A DNA stretch of 64,000 nt from CAWFKS01 sp963816435 (GCA_963816435.1 CAWFKS010000007.1:179412-243411); one strand, 5' to 3'; numbered from the stretch's first letter, positions 42,814 to 52,543 are shown. Numbers and translations: made by a program. The notes: generated by a model from the sequence alone, not told the origin.

Positions 42814-43050
42814 TCAGCCCCCTCCCCGCTCGACGAGGAAGCGATGGCCGTCGTCGGCCGGAGCGGATTCGACCAGCACGTGCCCCTCGTCCGTGCAGAA
42901 GGCGGGGATGTCTATGACGGCGAGCGGATCGGTCGTTTCCAGCCACAGGCGCGCGCCCGGCGCCATGCCGGCCAGCCGTTTCTTGGCCTTCAGCACCGGC
43001 AGCGGGCAGTTCAGGCCGCGCAGGTCGTATGTGTCGGTCGAGCCGGACAA
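42814..43050 (-). CDS. tusA: TusA-type sulfurtransferase
   Basis: This protein of about 78 residues has the core YDLRGLNCPLPVLKAKKRL, with the C-P-x-P persulfide cysteine, and TDPLAVIDIPAFC. TusA-like proteins pass sulfur for tRNA thiolation or other sulfur carriers. A TTG at 43050 directly after the upstream gene's stop is the only plausible start near the homology; longer readings run into low-complexity Arg-rich sequence. Confidence 0.9.
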   Translation of the reverse strand: MSGSTDTYDLRGLNCPLPVLKAKKRLAGMAPGARLWLETTDPLAVIDIPAFCTDEGHVLVESAPADDGHRFLVERGGG

Positions 43051-43051
43051 C

Positions 43052-44269
43052 TCAGCCGCCGAACAGGCCCCAGAGCTTGCGGATGCCCTTCTTCTCGGAC
43101 GGCTTGCCGCCGGCATCGGCCTCCGCCGTCTGCGGCTCCTGCGTCGCCGCCGACGCATCGGCCGGGGCTGCCGCCGGGGCGGCCACGCTCGCCGTGCTGG
43201 GGTTTTCCTTCACCGGCTCGCTCTCGGCGACGGCTTCGGGCGCCGGCCTGGGCACGACCGCGACGGTCGCCGGTGTGGTCGGGTTCAGCGACGGCGGCGT
43301 GCGGGACACCTTCTCGCCGCGGGCGCGGCGGCGCGACCAGTCGGCCACCAGCGTGGCTTCCTTGAAGCCGGCGATCGACGGCTTCGGCGCGGCGATCCCG
43401 TCCTTGTTGACGGCCGACGCGAACGCGGCCTCGTAGCTCGCCTGGTAGGAGCGGTAGGCGGTCTGCAGCGAATCCGGCTGGCTGGTGGCGGGGCAGGCCC
43501 GCGTCGGCGAGAAGGCGGATTCGTCTTCGGCGATCTGGTTGAAGACGTAGTGGCTGTCGCACACGTCGACCTTCGGCGGGACGTGCGTGATCTCGAAATA
43601 GTCGTAGCCTTCCTTCAGGTTCTTCCAGAACCCGAAATTGGGATCGTCCTTGTAGCGGGCCATGTTGGCCGGGGTCATGCGGAACGGAAGAGCCTGGACC
43701 TGGAACTCGCGCTGGCCGCCGCGGAAGGCGTCGCGGGCGAACGCCCAGATCTCGGCCACCTGCTGGTCCGTCATCGAGTAGCAGCCGGCCGACGAGCAGG
43801 CGCCGTGCACCATCAGGTTGGAGCCGGTGCGGCCGTGCGCGCGGTCGAAGGCGTTGGGATAGCCGATGTTGAAGGAAAGATAGTAGTCCGAGTTCGGATT
43901 CATCTGCCCGGGGCGGATCGTGTAGAAGCCTTCCGGCGCCTGGCGATCGCCCTCCGTGAACTTCGGTCCGAGCTTTCCCGACCACTGGCAGATGTCGTAG
44001 CTGGCGGCCAGGCCGTAGCGGCCGTTCTGCTTCTGCTTCCAGACCTCGAGCTTCCCCTCCTCCTTGAAGATCCGCATCATGATCGGCGAATTCAGGCTCA
44101 TGTCCTTCGCCTTGAGCGACTGGACGACCTTGGCGGGAAGCGGAACGTTGGGGTTGGCAGGCGCGATGTCCTCGAGCGTGCCGTTGCACCCGGCAAGCGC
44201 GAGCGCGCCGAGCACCAGGGCGACGCGCGCGAGAGCGGAAATCGTCGAATGGTAGCGCACGTTAGTCAT
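43052..44269 (-). CDS. L,D-transpeptidase (YkuD/YafK-type) lipoprotein
   Basis: This 405-residue protein starts MTNVRYHSTISALAR and has a lipobox LALAGC near residue 25, so it is a lipoprotein. The catalytic domain at about 80-200 contains HGACSSAGCYSMTDQQ, the H-x-x-x-S-x-G-C active site of L,D-transpeptidases of the YafK subgroup. The last 110 residues are Ala/Pro-rich. The family links peptidoglycan peptides or anchors proteins to the wall. The start is chosen at ATG 44269, where the signal begins. Confidence 0.93.
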   Translation of the reverse strand: MTNVRYHSTISALARVALVLGALALAGCNGTLEDIAPANPNVPLPAKVVQSLKAKDMSLNSPIMMRIFKEEGKLEVWKQKQNGRYGLAASYDICQWSGKLGPKFTEGDRQAPEGFYTIRPGQMNPNSDYYLSFNIGYPNAFDRAHGRTGSNLMVHGACSSAGCYSMTDQQVAEIWAFARDAFRGGQREFQVQALPFRMTPANMARYKDDPNFGFWKNLKEGYDYFEITHVPPKVDVCDSHYVFNQIAEDESAFSPTRACPATSQPDSLQTAYRSYQASYEAAFASAVNKDGIAAPKPSIAGFKEATLVADWSRRRARGEKVSRTPPSLNPTTPATVAVVPRPAPEAVAESEPVKENPSTASVAAPAAAPADASAATQEPQTAEADAGGKPSEKKGIRKLWGLFGG

Positions 44270-44440
44270 CGTCCCCGATTGCCGGCCGGCCCGCGACAGC
44301 GAGCCGCCTCGCGTCTGCGGGAGAGCTAAATCCGTTATGCTTGACAAAGCCTTACCGCAAGCGTCCCGCACCTGCCGTCGCGGCACCTTATTTGCCCAGG
44401 CTGGCGGCGATTTTGTGGCAGAAACGCGCCGCGCGCGCGA

Positions 44441-45391
44441 TCAGAGGCTGCGGCCGATGGCCAGGTATTTCTCGCGGCGCTGTTCGCGGATGTCCATGTT
44501 GGAGCGCGACAGTTCCTCGAAGCCCTTGGCGATGCGGTCGCCGGTGGCCGCGATCACGGCGGAGGGCTGCCGATGCGCGCCGCCGAGCGGCTCGGCGATG
44601 ATGGCGTCGATCACCTTCATGTCGAGCAGGTCCTGGGCGGTGATCTTCATGTTCGTCGCCGCGTCCCGCGCCCGCGTGGAGTCGTGCCACAGGATCGAGG
44701 CCGCGCCTTCGGGCGAGATCACCGAATAGATCGCGTGCTCCAGCATGTAGACGTGGTTCGCCGTGGCGATCGCGATGGCGCCGCCCGAACCGCCCTCGCC
44801 GATGATGACGGCGATGTTGGGCACGTTCAGGCCGAGGCAGGTCGAGGTCGAGCGGGCGATCGCCTCGGCCTGCCCACGCTCCTCCGCGCCGATGCCGGGA
44901 TAGGCGCCGGCAGTGTCGACGAGGCTGATGACGGGCACTCCGAAACGGTCGGCGAGCTCCATGATGCGCACCGCCTTGCGGTAGCCTTCGGGCCGCGCCA
45001 TGCCGAAATTGTGCTTCAGCCGGCTCTTGGTGTCGGACCCCTTTTCCTGGCCGATCACGGCCACCGGCTCGCCGCGGAAACGCGCGAAGCCGCCGACGAT
45101 CGCCTCGTCCTCGCCGTAGACGCGGTCGCCGGCAAGCGGCGTGAAGTCGGTGAACAGGCCTTCGACGTAGTCGAGGCAGTGCGGCCGGTCGGGATGGCGC
45201 GCCACCTGCGCCTTCTGCCAGGGGGTGAGAACCTTGTAGACTTCGCGGAGCGCATCGGCGGAACGCTTTTCCAGCCGGGCGATCTCCTCGCCGACGTCGA
45301 CCGCCTCGCCGCTTTCGGTCAGCTTCTTGAGCTCGAGTATCTTGCCTTCGAGATCCGCTACAGGTTTTTCGAAATCGAGATAATTGTACAT
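44441..45391 (-). CDS. accA: Acetyl-CoA carboxylase carboxyltransferase subunit alpha
   Basis: This 316-residue protein has the full AccA length: MYNYLDFEKPVADLEGKI, RPHCLDYVEGLF, then VDTAGAYPGIGAEERGQAEA and GEGGSGGAIAIATANHVYML. It catalyses carboxyl transfer to acetyl-CoA, the first step of fatty-acid synthesis, with AccD. The N-terminal start at 45391 is the family start. It is followed on the same strand by xerD upstream, the usual rhizobial order. Confidence 0.98.
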   Translation of the reverse strand: MYNYLDFEKPVADLEGKILELKKLTESGEAVDVGEEIARLEKRSADALREVYKVLTPWQKAQVARHPDRPHCLDYVEGLFTDFTPLAGDRVYGEDEAIVGGFARFRGEPVAVIGQEKGSDTKSRLKHNFGMARPEGYRKAVRIMELADRFGVPVISLVDTAGAYPGIGAEERGQAEAIARSTSTCLGLNVPNIAVIIGEGGSGGAIAIATANHVYMLEHAIYSVISPEGAASILWHDSTRARDAATNMKITAQDLLDMKVIDAIIAEPLGGAHRQPSAVIAATGDRIAKGFEELSRSNMDIREQRREKYLAIGRSL

Positions 45392-45483
45392 TTGTCGCCA
45401 GGTTGCGGACGAAACGGTGTGCCGCCCGGCAAACCGCGCCGGACCGCGTGTCGGAACTGAGGCATCACATAGCGAGGCTGGCC

Positions 45484-46407
45484 CTAGTCGGCAAGCGGGT
45501 GGTGCTTGTTGACCAGTTCGACCAGCCGCTTTTCGAGGACGTGCGTATAGATCTGAGTGGTCGATATGTCGGCATGTCCGAGCAGTTGCTGCACGGCGCG
45601 CAGGTCGGCGCCGTTCTGCAGAAGGTGGCTGGCGAAGGCGTGGCGCAGCACGTGCGGCGAGATGCTGGAGGCGCGCAGGCCGGCGCGGGCCGCCAGCCCC
45701 TTCAACTCGCGCGCGAAGATCTGGCGCGGCAGGTAGCCGGTCTCGGACGCCGCGGGAAACAGGTAGGGACTGTCGGCGCAGTCGGGACGTCCGGCGCGCT
45801 CGGCCAGCCATGTCTTCATCGCGGTCCGCGCCTTAGCCGACAGCGGCACGATGCGCTCCTTGCCGCCCTTGCCGGAAACCGCGAAGTAGCGCTCGTCACG
45901 CCGCGCGACACTGAGAGGAAGGCTGACGAGTTCCGAGACCCTGAGCCCGGTGGCGTAGAGCACTTCCAGCAGGGCGTGCAGCCTGGCCGCCGCGAACCGG
46001 TCCCCTGCCGGCGGATCGGCGAGTTCGGCCTCGGCGCGATCGAGCATCGCGCTGACGTCGGCCTCGCTCATCACCTTGGGCAGCGGCCGCTGCTTCTTGG
46101 GCGAATCGACGGCGCCTGTCGGATCGTCGCCCCGCAGGCCCTCGGCGTAGAGAAAGCGGAAGAACTGGCGCAGCGAAGACAGCTTCCGCGCCTGGCTGGT
46201 CGCGGCGAACCCGCGCGCGGCGAGGCTGTCGACGAAGGCCCGCACGTCGTCGGTGGCGGCGGCGGCAAGGCCGCCTTTCACGTCCGACATGGCGGCGGCG
46301 GCATCTTCGAGGTCGCGGCGGTACGACAGCAACGTGTTTTCGCTGGCGCCGCGCTCGGCGCTCATCATCTCGAGAAAGGCCTCGATACGTGCTGCTGTGA
46401 GTGACAT
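45484..46407 (-). CDS. xerD: Tyrosine recombinase XerD
   Basis: This 307-residue protein has the core-binding start TAARIEAFLEMMSAERGAS. The catalytic arginine lies in YATGLRVSELVSLPL, followed by HVLRHAFASHLLQNGADL, LLGHADISTTQIYTHV with the nucleophilic tyrosine. It resolves chromosome dimers at dif with XerC. Length and position next to accA and aroK are the standard chromosomal arrangement, so it is not a mobile-element integrase. Confidence 0.96.
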   Translation of the reverse strand: MSLTAARIEAFLEMMSAERGASENTLLSYRRDLEDAAAAMSDVKGGLAAAATDDVRAFVDSLAARGFAATSQARKLSSLRQFFRFLYAEGLRGDDPTGAVDSPKKQRPLPKVMSEADVSAMLDRAEAELADPPAGDRFAAARLHALLEVLYATGLRVSELVSLPLSVARRDERYFAVSGKGGKERIVPLSAKARTAMKTWLAERAGRPDCADSPYLFPAASETGYLPRQIFARELKGLAARAGLRASSISPHVLRHAFASHLLQNGADLRAVQQLLGHADISTTQIYTHVLEKRLVELVNKHHPLAD

Positions 46408-46429
46408 CGCGGCGGCGAGTGCGTCCGGA

Positions 46430-46576
46430 TCAGTCGGGGTTCAGCTTTTCCGGCGGTATCCGCACGGTCATCTCGCCGGTGTTCGGCTTGACGAAGATGA
46501 CCAGCGCATACATCGCGCCGTATGCGATGCCGACGAGTACGAGTATTACCGTCAGCAACCGGAAGAGCGTCGGCAT
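46430..46576 (-). CDS. Small membrane protein between xerD and aroK
   Basis: This 48-residue protein (MPTLFRLLTVILVLVGIAYG, then a short tail TGEMTVRIPPEKLNPD) has one membrane helix at residues 5-27. A similar small gene is common between xerD and aroK in rhizobia, as I recall. Its function is unknown. The start ATG 46576 points away from aroK. Confidence 0.75.
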   Translation of the reverse strand: MPTLFRLLTVILVLVGIAYGAMYALVIFVKPNTGEMTVRIPPEKLNPD

Positions 46577-46714
46577 CGATGGTCTGGCAGCCCCTGCGTG
46601 TTTCTGGCCCGATCGTCCCCGTGCCGTTATGGGACGGCGGCATACGCATTGCAACCCCGCGTGGCGGCTTGACGCGGCCGCGCTTTTGCGACGATACCGC
46701 CCGAGGAGCATAAA

Positions 46715-47306
46715 ATGACCATGGGTGAGGATATCGCCGCGAGCGTCGATCCCGGGCCGATACTGGCGCGGCTGGGGGATCGGTCCATCGTTTTCGTCGG
46801 CCTGATGGGCGCGGGAAAGACGGCCATCGGCCGCAAGGTCGCGGGTGCGCTCGGGCTCGCCTTCATCGACAGCGACCACGAGATCGAGCACGTGTCGCGC
46901 ATGAGCGTGCGAAGACCTGTTCCAGCTCTACGGCGAACCCGAATTCCGTTCGCTCGAGCAGCGCGTGATCTCGCGCCTGCTCGGCGAAGGCCCGCGCGTG
47001 ATCTCCACCGGCGGCGGCGCCTTCATGAACGACAGCGTGCGCGCCGAGATCGCGCGAGAAGGCGGTGTCGGTCTGGCTGAAGGCCGATCTCGACACGCTG
47101 ATGGAGCGCGTAGCCAAGCGCCAGAACCGGCCGCTCTTGAAGACGGCCGACCCGCGCGCGAACCATGGAGCGGCTGATGACGGAGCGCTATCCCGTCTAC
47201 GGCCAGGCCGACATCACGGTGCAGACCCGCGACGAACGCCGCGAGATCGTCGCGGGCGAAGTCGTCGACGCGATCGCGCACCACCTCGGAGCATTTCGCG
47301 CAATGA
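46715..47306 (+). CDS. aroK: Shikimate kinase (frameshifted four times in this sequence)
   Basis: The start at 46715 reads MTMGEDIAASVD, then FVGLMGAGKTAIGRKVA (P-loop) and FIDSDHEIE. One extra base at each of about 46910, 47055, 47164 and 47287 breaks the frame. Removing them gives EDLFQLYGEPEFRSLE, VISTGGGAFMND, AVSVWLKADLDTLMERVAKR, RPLL and ERYPVYGQADI, the complete aroK product ending HHLEHFAQ with a stop that overlaps the aroB start (ATGA). It phosphorylates shikimate in aromatic amino-acid synthesis. Four insertions in 600 bases of an essential gene point to sequencing error. Confidence 0.9.
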
Positions 47307-48430
47307 GTGCCACGGTCGGCATCGAGAAGGTCGAGGTCGGGCTCGACGCGCGCGCCTACGACATCCTGATCGGACCCGGGCTGATCTCGCGCGCCGGCGC
47401 CGAAATCGCGCGCCAGGCTGCCGGGCGTGCGCGCAGCCATCGTCACCGACCGCAACGTCGCGAAGTCGCATCTCGGAACGTTGACCGAGAGCCTCGGCGC
47501 GGCCGGCATCGATTCCACCGCGATCACGCTGGAGCCCGGCGAGAAGACCAAGAACTTCGACAATCTTCAGGCCGTGGTCGACGCCGTGCTCGGCGCCCGG
47601 CTGGAGCGCGGCGACGCGGTGGTCGCGCTCGGCGGCGGCGTTGATCGGCGACCTCGCCGGCTTCGCTGCGGGCATCGTGCGGCGCGGCATGCGCTTCGTG
47701 CAGGTGCCGACCTCGCTGCTGGCGCAGGTCGATTCCTCCGTCGGCGGCAAGACCGGCATCAACACCGCGCACGGCAAGAACCTCGTCGGCGTCTTCCACC
47801 AGCCGCGCCTGGTGCTGGCCGACACGGCCGTGCTCGACACGCTGCCCGAGCGCGAGTTCCGCGCCGGCTATGCCGAGGTCGCCAAATACGGGCTGATCGA
47901 CCGGCCGGACTTCTTCGCCTGGCTCGAGGCCAACTGGCGCGAGGTGTTTTCGGGCGGTCCGGCGCGCATTCGCGCGATCGCCGAATCCTGCCGCGCCAAG
48001 GCCGAGGTGGTGGCGCGCGACGAGCTGGAGACCGGCGACCGGGCGCTGCTCAATCTCGGCCACACGTTCGGCCACGCGCTGGAGGCCGCGACCGGCTACG
48101 ACGGCACGCGGCTGGTGCATGGCGAGGGCGTGGCGATCGGCATGGCTCTGGCGCACCGGTTCTCGGCGCGCATGAACCTCGCCAGCCCCGACGACGCCGC
48201 GCGCGTCGAGGCGCATCTTGGCCGAGGTCGGCCTGCCGTGGCGGCTGTCCGACGTGCCCGGCGAGCTGCCGGATGCCGAGGGCCTGCTCGCATTCATCGC
48301 CCAGGACAAGAAAGTCTCGCGCGGAGCACTTACATTCATCCTCACGCACGGCGTCGGCCGTGCCTTCGTGGCCAGGGACGTTCCTGCCTCCGAAGTGCTC
48401 TCGTTCCTCAAGGAGAACCTTTCCCGATGA
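47303..48430 (+). CDS. aroB: 3-dehydroquinate synthase (frameshifted three times in this sequence)
   Basis: The reading frame starts MSATVGIEKVEVGLDARAYD. Extra bases near 47417, 47641 and 48218 break it. The joined product contains AAIVTDRNVAKSHL, EPGEKTKNFDNLQAV, ALGGGVIGDLAGFAAG, VPTSLLAQVDSSVGGKTGIN, YAEVAKYGLI, NLGHTFGHALEA and HGEGVAIGMALAH, the full set of aroB zinc and NAD motifs (about 374 residues). It makes 3-dehydroquinate from DAHP. It overlaps aroK and the following membrane-protein gene by ATGA each. Confidence 0.92.
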
Positions 48431-49701
48431 TGACACAATTGTGGGTGACCGGCGCGATCATCCTCGTCCTCATCGTGCTGTCCTTCCTGTTTTCCGGCAC
48501 CGAGACGAGTATGACCGCCGCCTCGCGGGCCAGGCTGCATTCGCTGGCCGAGCGCGGTGACAAGCGCGCATCGGCGATCGAGACGCTGATCGAGCGCAAG
48601 GATCGGCTGGTCGGCGCGCTGCTGATCGGCAACAATCTGGTCAACATCCTCGCTTCGGCACTGGCCACCAGCCTGCTCCTGTCGATCTTCGGCGATGCCG
48701 GGGTGGTCTACGCTACGATCGCCATGACCCTGGTGCTGGTGATCTTTTCCGAAATCCTGCCGAAGTCGCTGGCGCTGTTCCGGCCCGAGCAGTTCTCGCT
48801 CTTCGTGGCGCCGTTCGCCCGCCTCGTCGTGTTCGTCTTCGGGCCGATATCGTCGGCCGCCAACTTCATCGTGCGGGGCATCCTGTGGGTGTTCGGCGTC
48901 AGCCTCGCGCGCGGCGCACCGATGGTGTCGGCGCACGAGGAACTGCGCGGCACGGTCGAGGTGCTCCACCGCGAGGGCGGCTTCGTCAAGGCCGAGCGCG
49001 ACCGCGTCGGCGGCCTGCTCGACCTCGCCGAGCTCGAAGTCTCCGACGTCATGATCCACCGCACCGCGATGCGCTCGGTCAACGCCGACGAGCCGCCGGA
49101 GGAGATCGTCAAGGCGATCCTGCAGAGCCCGTTCACGCGCCTGCCGGTATGGCGCGGCGAGACCGACAACATCGTCGGCATCATCCACGCCAAGGACCTG
49201 CTGCGTGCGCTGGCCGACGTCGGCAACGACGCCTCCAGGATCGACATCACCAAGATCGCCGCCAAGCCGTGGTTCGTGCCCGACACGACCTCGCTGCAGG
49301 ACCAGCTCAATGCCTTCCTGCGGCGCAAGGCGCATTTCGCCATCGTCGTCGACGAATACGGCGAGGTGGAGGGCCTGGTGACGCTGGAAGACATCATCGA
49401 GGAGATCGTCGGCGACATCGCCGACGAGCACGACATCGAGATGCAGGGCGTCAAGCAGGAGGCCGACGGCTCGGTGGTGGTCGACGGCTCGGTGCCGATC
49501 CGCGACCTCAACCGGGCGCTCGACTGGAACCTGCCGGACGAGGAGGCGACGACGATCGCCGGCCTGGTCATCCACGAGACGCAGACGATCCCCGAGGAGA
49601 AGCAGGCCTTCACCTTCCACGGCAAGCGTTTCGTGGTGCTGAAGCGCGAGAAGAACCGCATCACGCGGCTGAGGATCAAGGCGCTCGAGGCAGCCGAGTA
49701 G
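48427..49701 (+). CDS. CNNM/CorC-HlyC family membrane protein with CBS domains
   Basis: This 424-residue protein has an N-terminal DUF21/CNNM membrane domain (SFLFSGTETSMTAASRARLH, then three to four helices to about residue 150). A CBS pair follows at about 200-325 (HRTAMRSV, TRLPVWRG, FAIVVDEYGEVEGLVTLEDI). The C-terminal CorC/HlyC domain includes VVDGSVPIRDLNRALDW. Family members transport or sense Mg2+/Co2+. The start overlaps the aroB stop. The aroK-aroB-CNNM order is typical of rhizobia. Confidence 0.94.
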   Translation: MMTQLWVTGAIILVLIVLSFLFSGTETSMTAASRARLHSLAERGDKRASAIETLIERKDRLVGALLIGNNLVNILASALATSLLLSIFGDAGVVYATIAMTLVLVIFSEILPKSLALFRPEQFSLFVAPFARLVVFVFGPISSAANFIVRGILWVFGVSLARGAPMVSAHEELRGTVEVLHREGGFVKAERDRVGGLLDLAELEVSDVMIHRTAMRSVNADEPPEEIVKAILQSPFTRLPVWRGETDNIVGIIHAKDLLRALADVGNDASRIDITKIAAKPWFVPDTTSLQDQLNAFLRRKAHFAIVVDEYGEVEGLVTLEDIIEEIVGDIADEHDIEMQGVKQEADGSVVVDGSVPIRDLNRALDWNLPDEEATTIAGLVIHETQTIPEEKQAFTFHGKRFVVLKREKNRITRLRIKALEAAE

Positions 49702-49726
49702 CGGCGCGGGCGCCAGCCATCAGCCG

Positions 49727-50815
49727 TCAGTCTGCCATCGCCACCAGCGCGTCGGGGTCGTAGGCGAGCCGGATCGCCGCGCCCACCGGAATGTCGTCGG
49801 CGCCGAAATCGTTGGTCTCGGTCACCGACAGCGGCTGTTCCATGCCCGGGATTTCAACCACGAGCTGTGTGGTCTCGCCGAAATAGTGGCGGTCGACCAC
49901 GGTGCCCGCGACCTCGTGCAGGGCGGTATCGTCGTCCCACAGCACGCGCAGCCGTTCCGGGCGTATGCCGAGCGTCGCCTTGCCGCCGCCATTGACGAAA
50001 CCCTCCGGCCGCACGGCGTTGATGCGACCGAAACCGCGCGTGTCCAGCACGATCTGGCGCCCCTCCTCGCCGACGATGTCGGCGGAAACAAAATTCATGC
50101 CGCCGAGAAAGTCTGCGACCTGGCGGCTCACCGGCCGCTGGTAGATTTCCTTCGGCGCGGCGACCTGGGCGATCCTGCCGCCGAACATCACGGCGATGCG
50201 GTCGGACATGGCCAGCGCCTCGTACTGGTCGTGCGTAACCAGGATGAAGGTGATGCCGACCGCTTGCTGCAGCTTCCTCAGTTCCACCTGCATCTGCTCG
50301 CGCAGCTTCTTGTCGAGCGCCGACAGCGGCTCGTCGAGCAGCAGCACCTTCGGCCGCATGACCAGCGCGCGGGCGAGCGCGACGCGCTGTCGCTGCCCTC
50401 CCGACAACTCGGTGGCGCCGCGCTTGCCGAGCCCGGTCAGTTCGACCTGCGCCAGCGCCTCGGCGATGCGACGCTTCTCCTCGTCGGCGCCGAGCCGCAG
50501 GCGCTTCAGCCCGTAGCCGACATTCTGCTCGACGTTGAGATGCGGAAAGATCGCATAGCTCTGGAACACCATGTTGGTGGGACGCCGGTTGGCCGGCACG
50601 TCGACCATCGGCTGGCCGTCGATGAAAATGTCGCCGCGGGTCGGCGTGTCGAGGCCGGCGATCATGCGCAACAGCGTGGTCTTGCCGCAGCCTGACGGCC
50701 CGAGCAGCGAGAAGAACTCGCCCTCCTTGATCGAAAGGTTGGCGTTGTCGAGCGCGGTGAACGCGCCGAAGACACGGGTGAGACCGGCAATACGGATCAT
50801 GGCCTGGTCAGCCAA
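49727..50815 (-). CDS. potA: Polyamine-type ABC transporter ATP-binding protein (PotA family)
   Basis: This 362-residue ATPase has Walker A LLGPSGCGKTTLLRMIAG, the family segment NMVFQSYAIFPHLNVEQNVG, signature LSGGQRQRVALARAL and Walker B LLLDEPLSALD. A C-terminal TOBE domain follows (LGIRPERLRVL, ETTQLVVEI). The TTG start at 50815 is preferred over ATG 50800 because GGAGG lies close upstream of it. It powers the importer formed by the two permeases encoded upstream on the same strand. Substrates of the family are putrescine, spermidine and related amines. Confidence 0.92.
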   Translation of the reverse strand: MADQAMIRIAGLTRVFGAFTALDNANLSIKEGEFFSLLGPSGCGKTTLLRMIAGLDTPTRGDIFIDGQPMVDVPANRRPTNMVFQSYAIFPHLNVEQNVGYGLKRLRLGADEEKRRIAEALAQVELTGLGKRGATELSGGQRQRVALARALVMRPKVLLLDEPLSALDKKLREQMQVELRKLQQAVGITFILVTHDQYEALAMSDRIAVMFGGRIAQVAAPKEIYQRPVSRQVADFLGGMNFVSADIVGEEGRQIVLDTRGFGRINAVRPEGFVNGGGKATLGIRPERLRVLWDDDTALHEVAGTVVDRHYFGETTQLVVEIPGMEQPLSVTETNDFGADDIPVGAAIRLAYDPDALVAMAD

Positions 50816-51629
50816 GGAAACCTCCGTCGGAATTTGTGCGCGCGGCGGCGCGGCGCCGCACGATCTCGGCGGCGGTGAGAAGCACGAAGGACGCCGCCAG
50901 AAGGATGGTGCCCAGCGCCAGCACGCCCGGCAGGCGCGAGGCGAAGCGGAGTTGCCCCCAGATGTAGATCGGCAGGGTCGGCTCGGAGCCGGACAGGAAG
51001 AAGGCGACGATGAATTCGTCGAGCGATATGGTGAAGGAGACGAGCAGGCTCGAGACGATGGCCGGCGCCACCATCGGCAGGGTGACACGCCTGAACGTGC
51101 CCCAGGCGGTCTCGCCGAGATCGGTGGAGGCCTCCTCCAGGCTGCGGTCGAAGCCCTCGAAGCCCGACACCAGCACGGTCATCGAATAGGGCACGCAGAT
51201 CAGCACATGGCCGAGAACCACCGTCACCAGCGACAGGTTGAGCCCGGAGGCGAGAATGACCAGCAGCAGCGAGGCCGCCACGATGATCTCCGGCAGGACA
51301 AGCGGCGCCATGATCAGGCCGCTCATCGCCTTCTGGCCGCGGAACCGGTAGCGGGTGATGGCGCGGGCCGCACAGATGCCGAGCACGGTCGCCAGCACCG
51401 CCGACGACACGCCGACGACGAGGCTGTTCCAGGCGGCGCCCAGCATCGCGTCGTTGCCGATCAGGCCCTGGTACCAGCGCGTGGTGAAGCCGGAGAGCGG
51501 CAGTTTCGGCGTCGCCGAGTTGTTCAGCGAGAACACCGGAAGCAGCATGATCGGCAGATAGAGGAAGGCGACGTAGGCGACCGCATAGACCGGCAGCGCC
51601 CTGCTTCGCCTGAGACCCGGCGCGCTCAT
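50808..51629 (-). CDS. potC: Polyamine-type ABC transporter permease (PotC family)
   Basis: This 273-residue permease has six hydrophobic segments and the EAA loop EEASTDLGETAWGTFRRVTLP. YLPIMLLPVFSLNNS at the start and SFTISLDEFIVAFFLSG are PotC signatures. Its ATG overlaps the stop of the partner permease gene (ATGA), and its end overlaps the ATPase start. Confidence 0.93.
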   Translation of the reverse strand: MSAPGLRRSRALPVYAVAYVAFLYLPIMLLPVFSLNNSATPKLPLSGFTTRWYQGLIGNDAMLGAAWNSLVVGVSSAVLATVLGICAARAITRYRFRGQKAMSGLIMAPLVLPEIIVAASLLLVILASGLNLSLVTVVLGHVLICVPYSMTVLVSGFEGFDRSLEEASTDLGETAWGTFRRVTLPMVAPAIVSSLLVSFTISLDEFIVAFFLSGSEPTLPIYIWGQLRFASRLPGVLALGTILLAASFVLLTAAEIVRRRAAARTNSDGGFLG

Positions 51630-52543
51630 TTCAGCGCCTTCATCGCGCCGCGCAGCACCATCACCGTCGCCCCCGCCATGGCGCTGACGACGATCATCGT
51701 CGTCACGGACAGGGCGGCTCCAAGCGGCCAGTTGGAGGCGCGGCCGAATTGCGTCTGGATGGCGTTTGCGATCATCACGCCGTCCGTGCCGCCGACGAGG
51801 CGCGGCGTGACGTAGTCGCCGACTGTCGGGATCATCACGATCAGCACCGCCGCGATCACGCCCGGCATCGACAGCGGCAGGCTGACGCGCAGGAAGCTGC
51901 GCAGCGGCCCGTCGCCGAGGTCGGTCGCGGCTTCCAGCAGCGTGCGGTCGATCTTTTCGAGTGAGACGAAAATCGGCAGGATGGCGAACGCCGCCCAGGC
52001 ATGGGTCAGCGTGATGATGACGGCCGAGGTGTTGTAGAGCAGCGCCGTCGAGGGCTCGTGAGTGATGCCGAGCCCCATCAGGGCGGAGTTGAGCACGCCG
52101 TTGTAGCCGAGGATGACCTTCCACGACATCACCCGCAGCAGATAGCTCGACCAGAACGGGATGGTGATGACGAACAGCCACAGGCTCTTGTGGCGCCCGC
52201 CGTGGAAGGAAATGAAATAGGCGATCGGATAGGCCAGGATCACGGTCGCAGCACTCACCGTCAGCGACACGAACAGCGAGCGGAACAGCAGGTCCCGATA
52301 GATCGGCTCGGTCAGCGCGATCCGGTAGTTCTCCAGCGTGAAGGTATGGTCGATGACGAGATAGTTCTGGGTCCAGAACGAATGGGCGATCACCACGCCG
52401 ATGGGAAAGACGAGCAGCGCCAGCGCATAGATGAAGGTGGGGCTGATCAGCCCGAGGCCCTTGGCCTCCTCGCCGTGCAGCCAGCGCGAACCGGTTCCGC
52501 GACGCGGTCGGAGCGCAGGTGCTGCCTCGGCGAGTTCGCTCAC
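51626..52543 (-). CDS. potB: Polyamine-type ABC transporter permease (PotB family)
   Basis: This permease of about 305 residues has the typical FVFP-like first helix (FIYALALLVFPIGVVIAHSF) and PFWSSYLLRVMSWKVILG. The EAA loop reads LEAATDLGDGPLRSFLRVSLP. GTG 52543 is the preferred start because GGAGGGG lies eight bases upstream; TTG 52570 lacks one. It is the first gene of the minus-strand transporter operon. No periplasmic binding-protein gene precedes it; a divergent aminotransferase gene does. Confidence 0.92.
   Translation of the reverse strand: MSELAEAAPALRPRRGTGSRWLHGEEAKGLGLISPTFIYALALLVFPIGVVIAHSFWTQNYLVIDHTFTLENYRIALTEPIYRDLLFRSLFVSLTVSAATVILAYPIAYFISFHGGRHKSLWLFVITIPFWSSYLLRVMSWKVILGYNGVLNSALMGLGITHEPSTALLYNTSAVIITLTHAWAAFAILPIFVSLEKIDRTLLEAATDLGDGPLRSFLRVSLPLSMPGVIAAVLIVMIPTVGDYVTPRLVGGTDGVMIANAIQTQFGRASNWPLGAALSVTTMIVVSAMAGATVMVLRGAMKALK

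Noticed and set aside
40925..44329. A very long open frame (over 1100 codons) antisense to typA, tusA and the transpeptidase gene
   Set aside because: It mirrors three well-supported genes on the other strand and has no family pattern. High GC content leaves antisense frames open for long stretches.
45484..46407. A second mobile-element integrase
   Set aside because: Length, motif pattern and position next to accA identify it as chromosomal XerD.
46715..48430. A natural in-frame AroK-AroB fusion
   Set aside because: The apparent joining comes from one extra G near 47287; removing it restores a normal aroK stop overlapping the aroB ATG.
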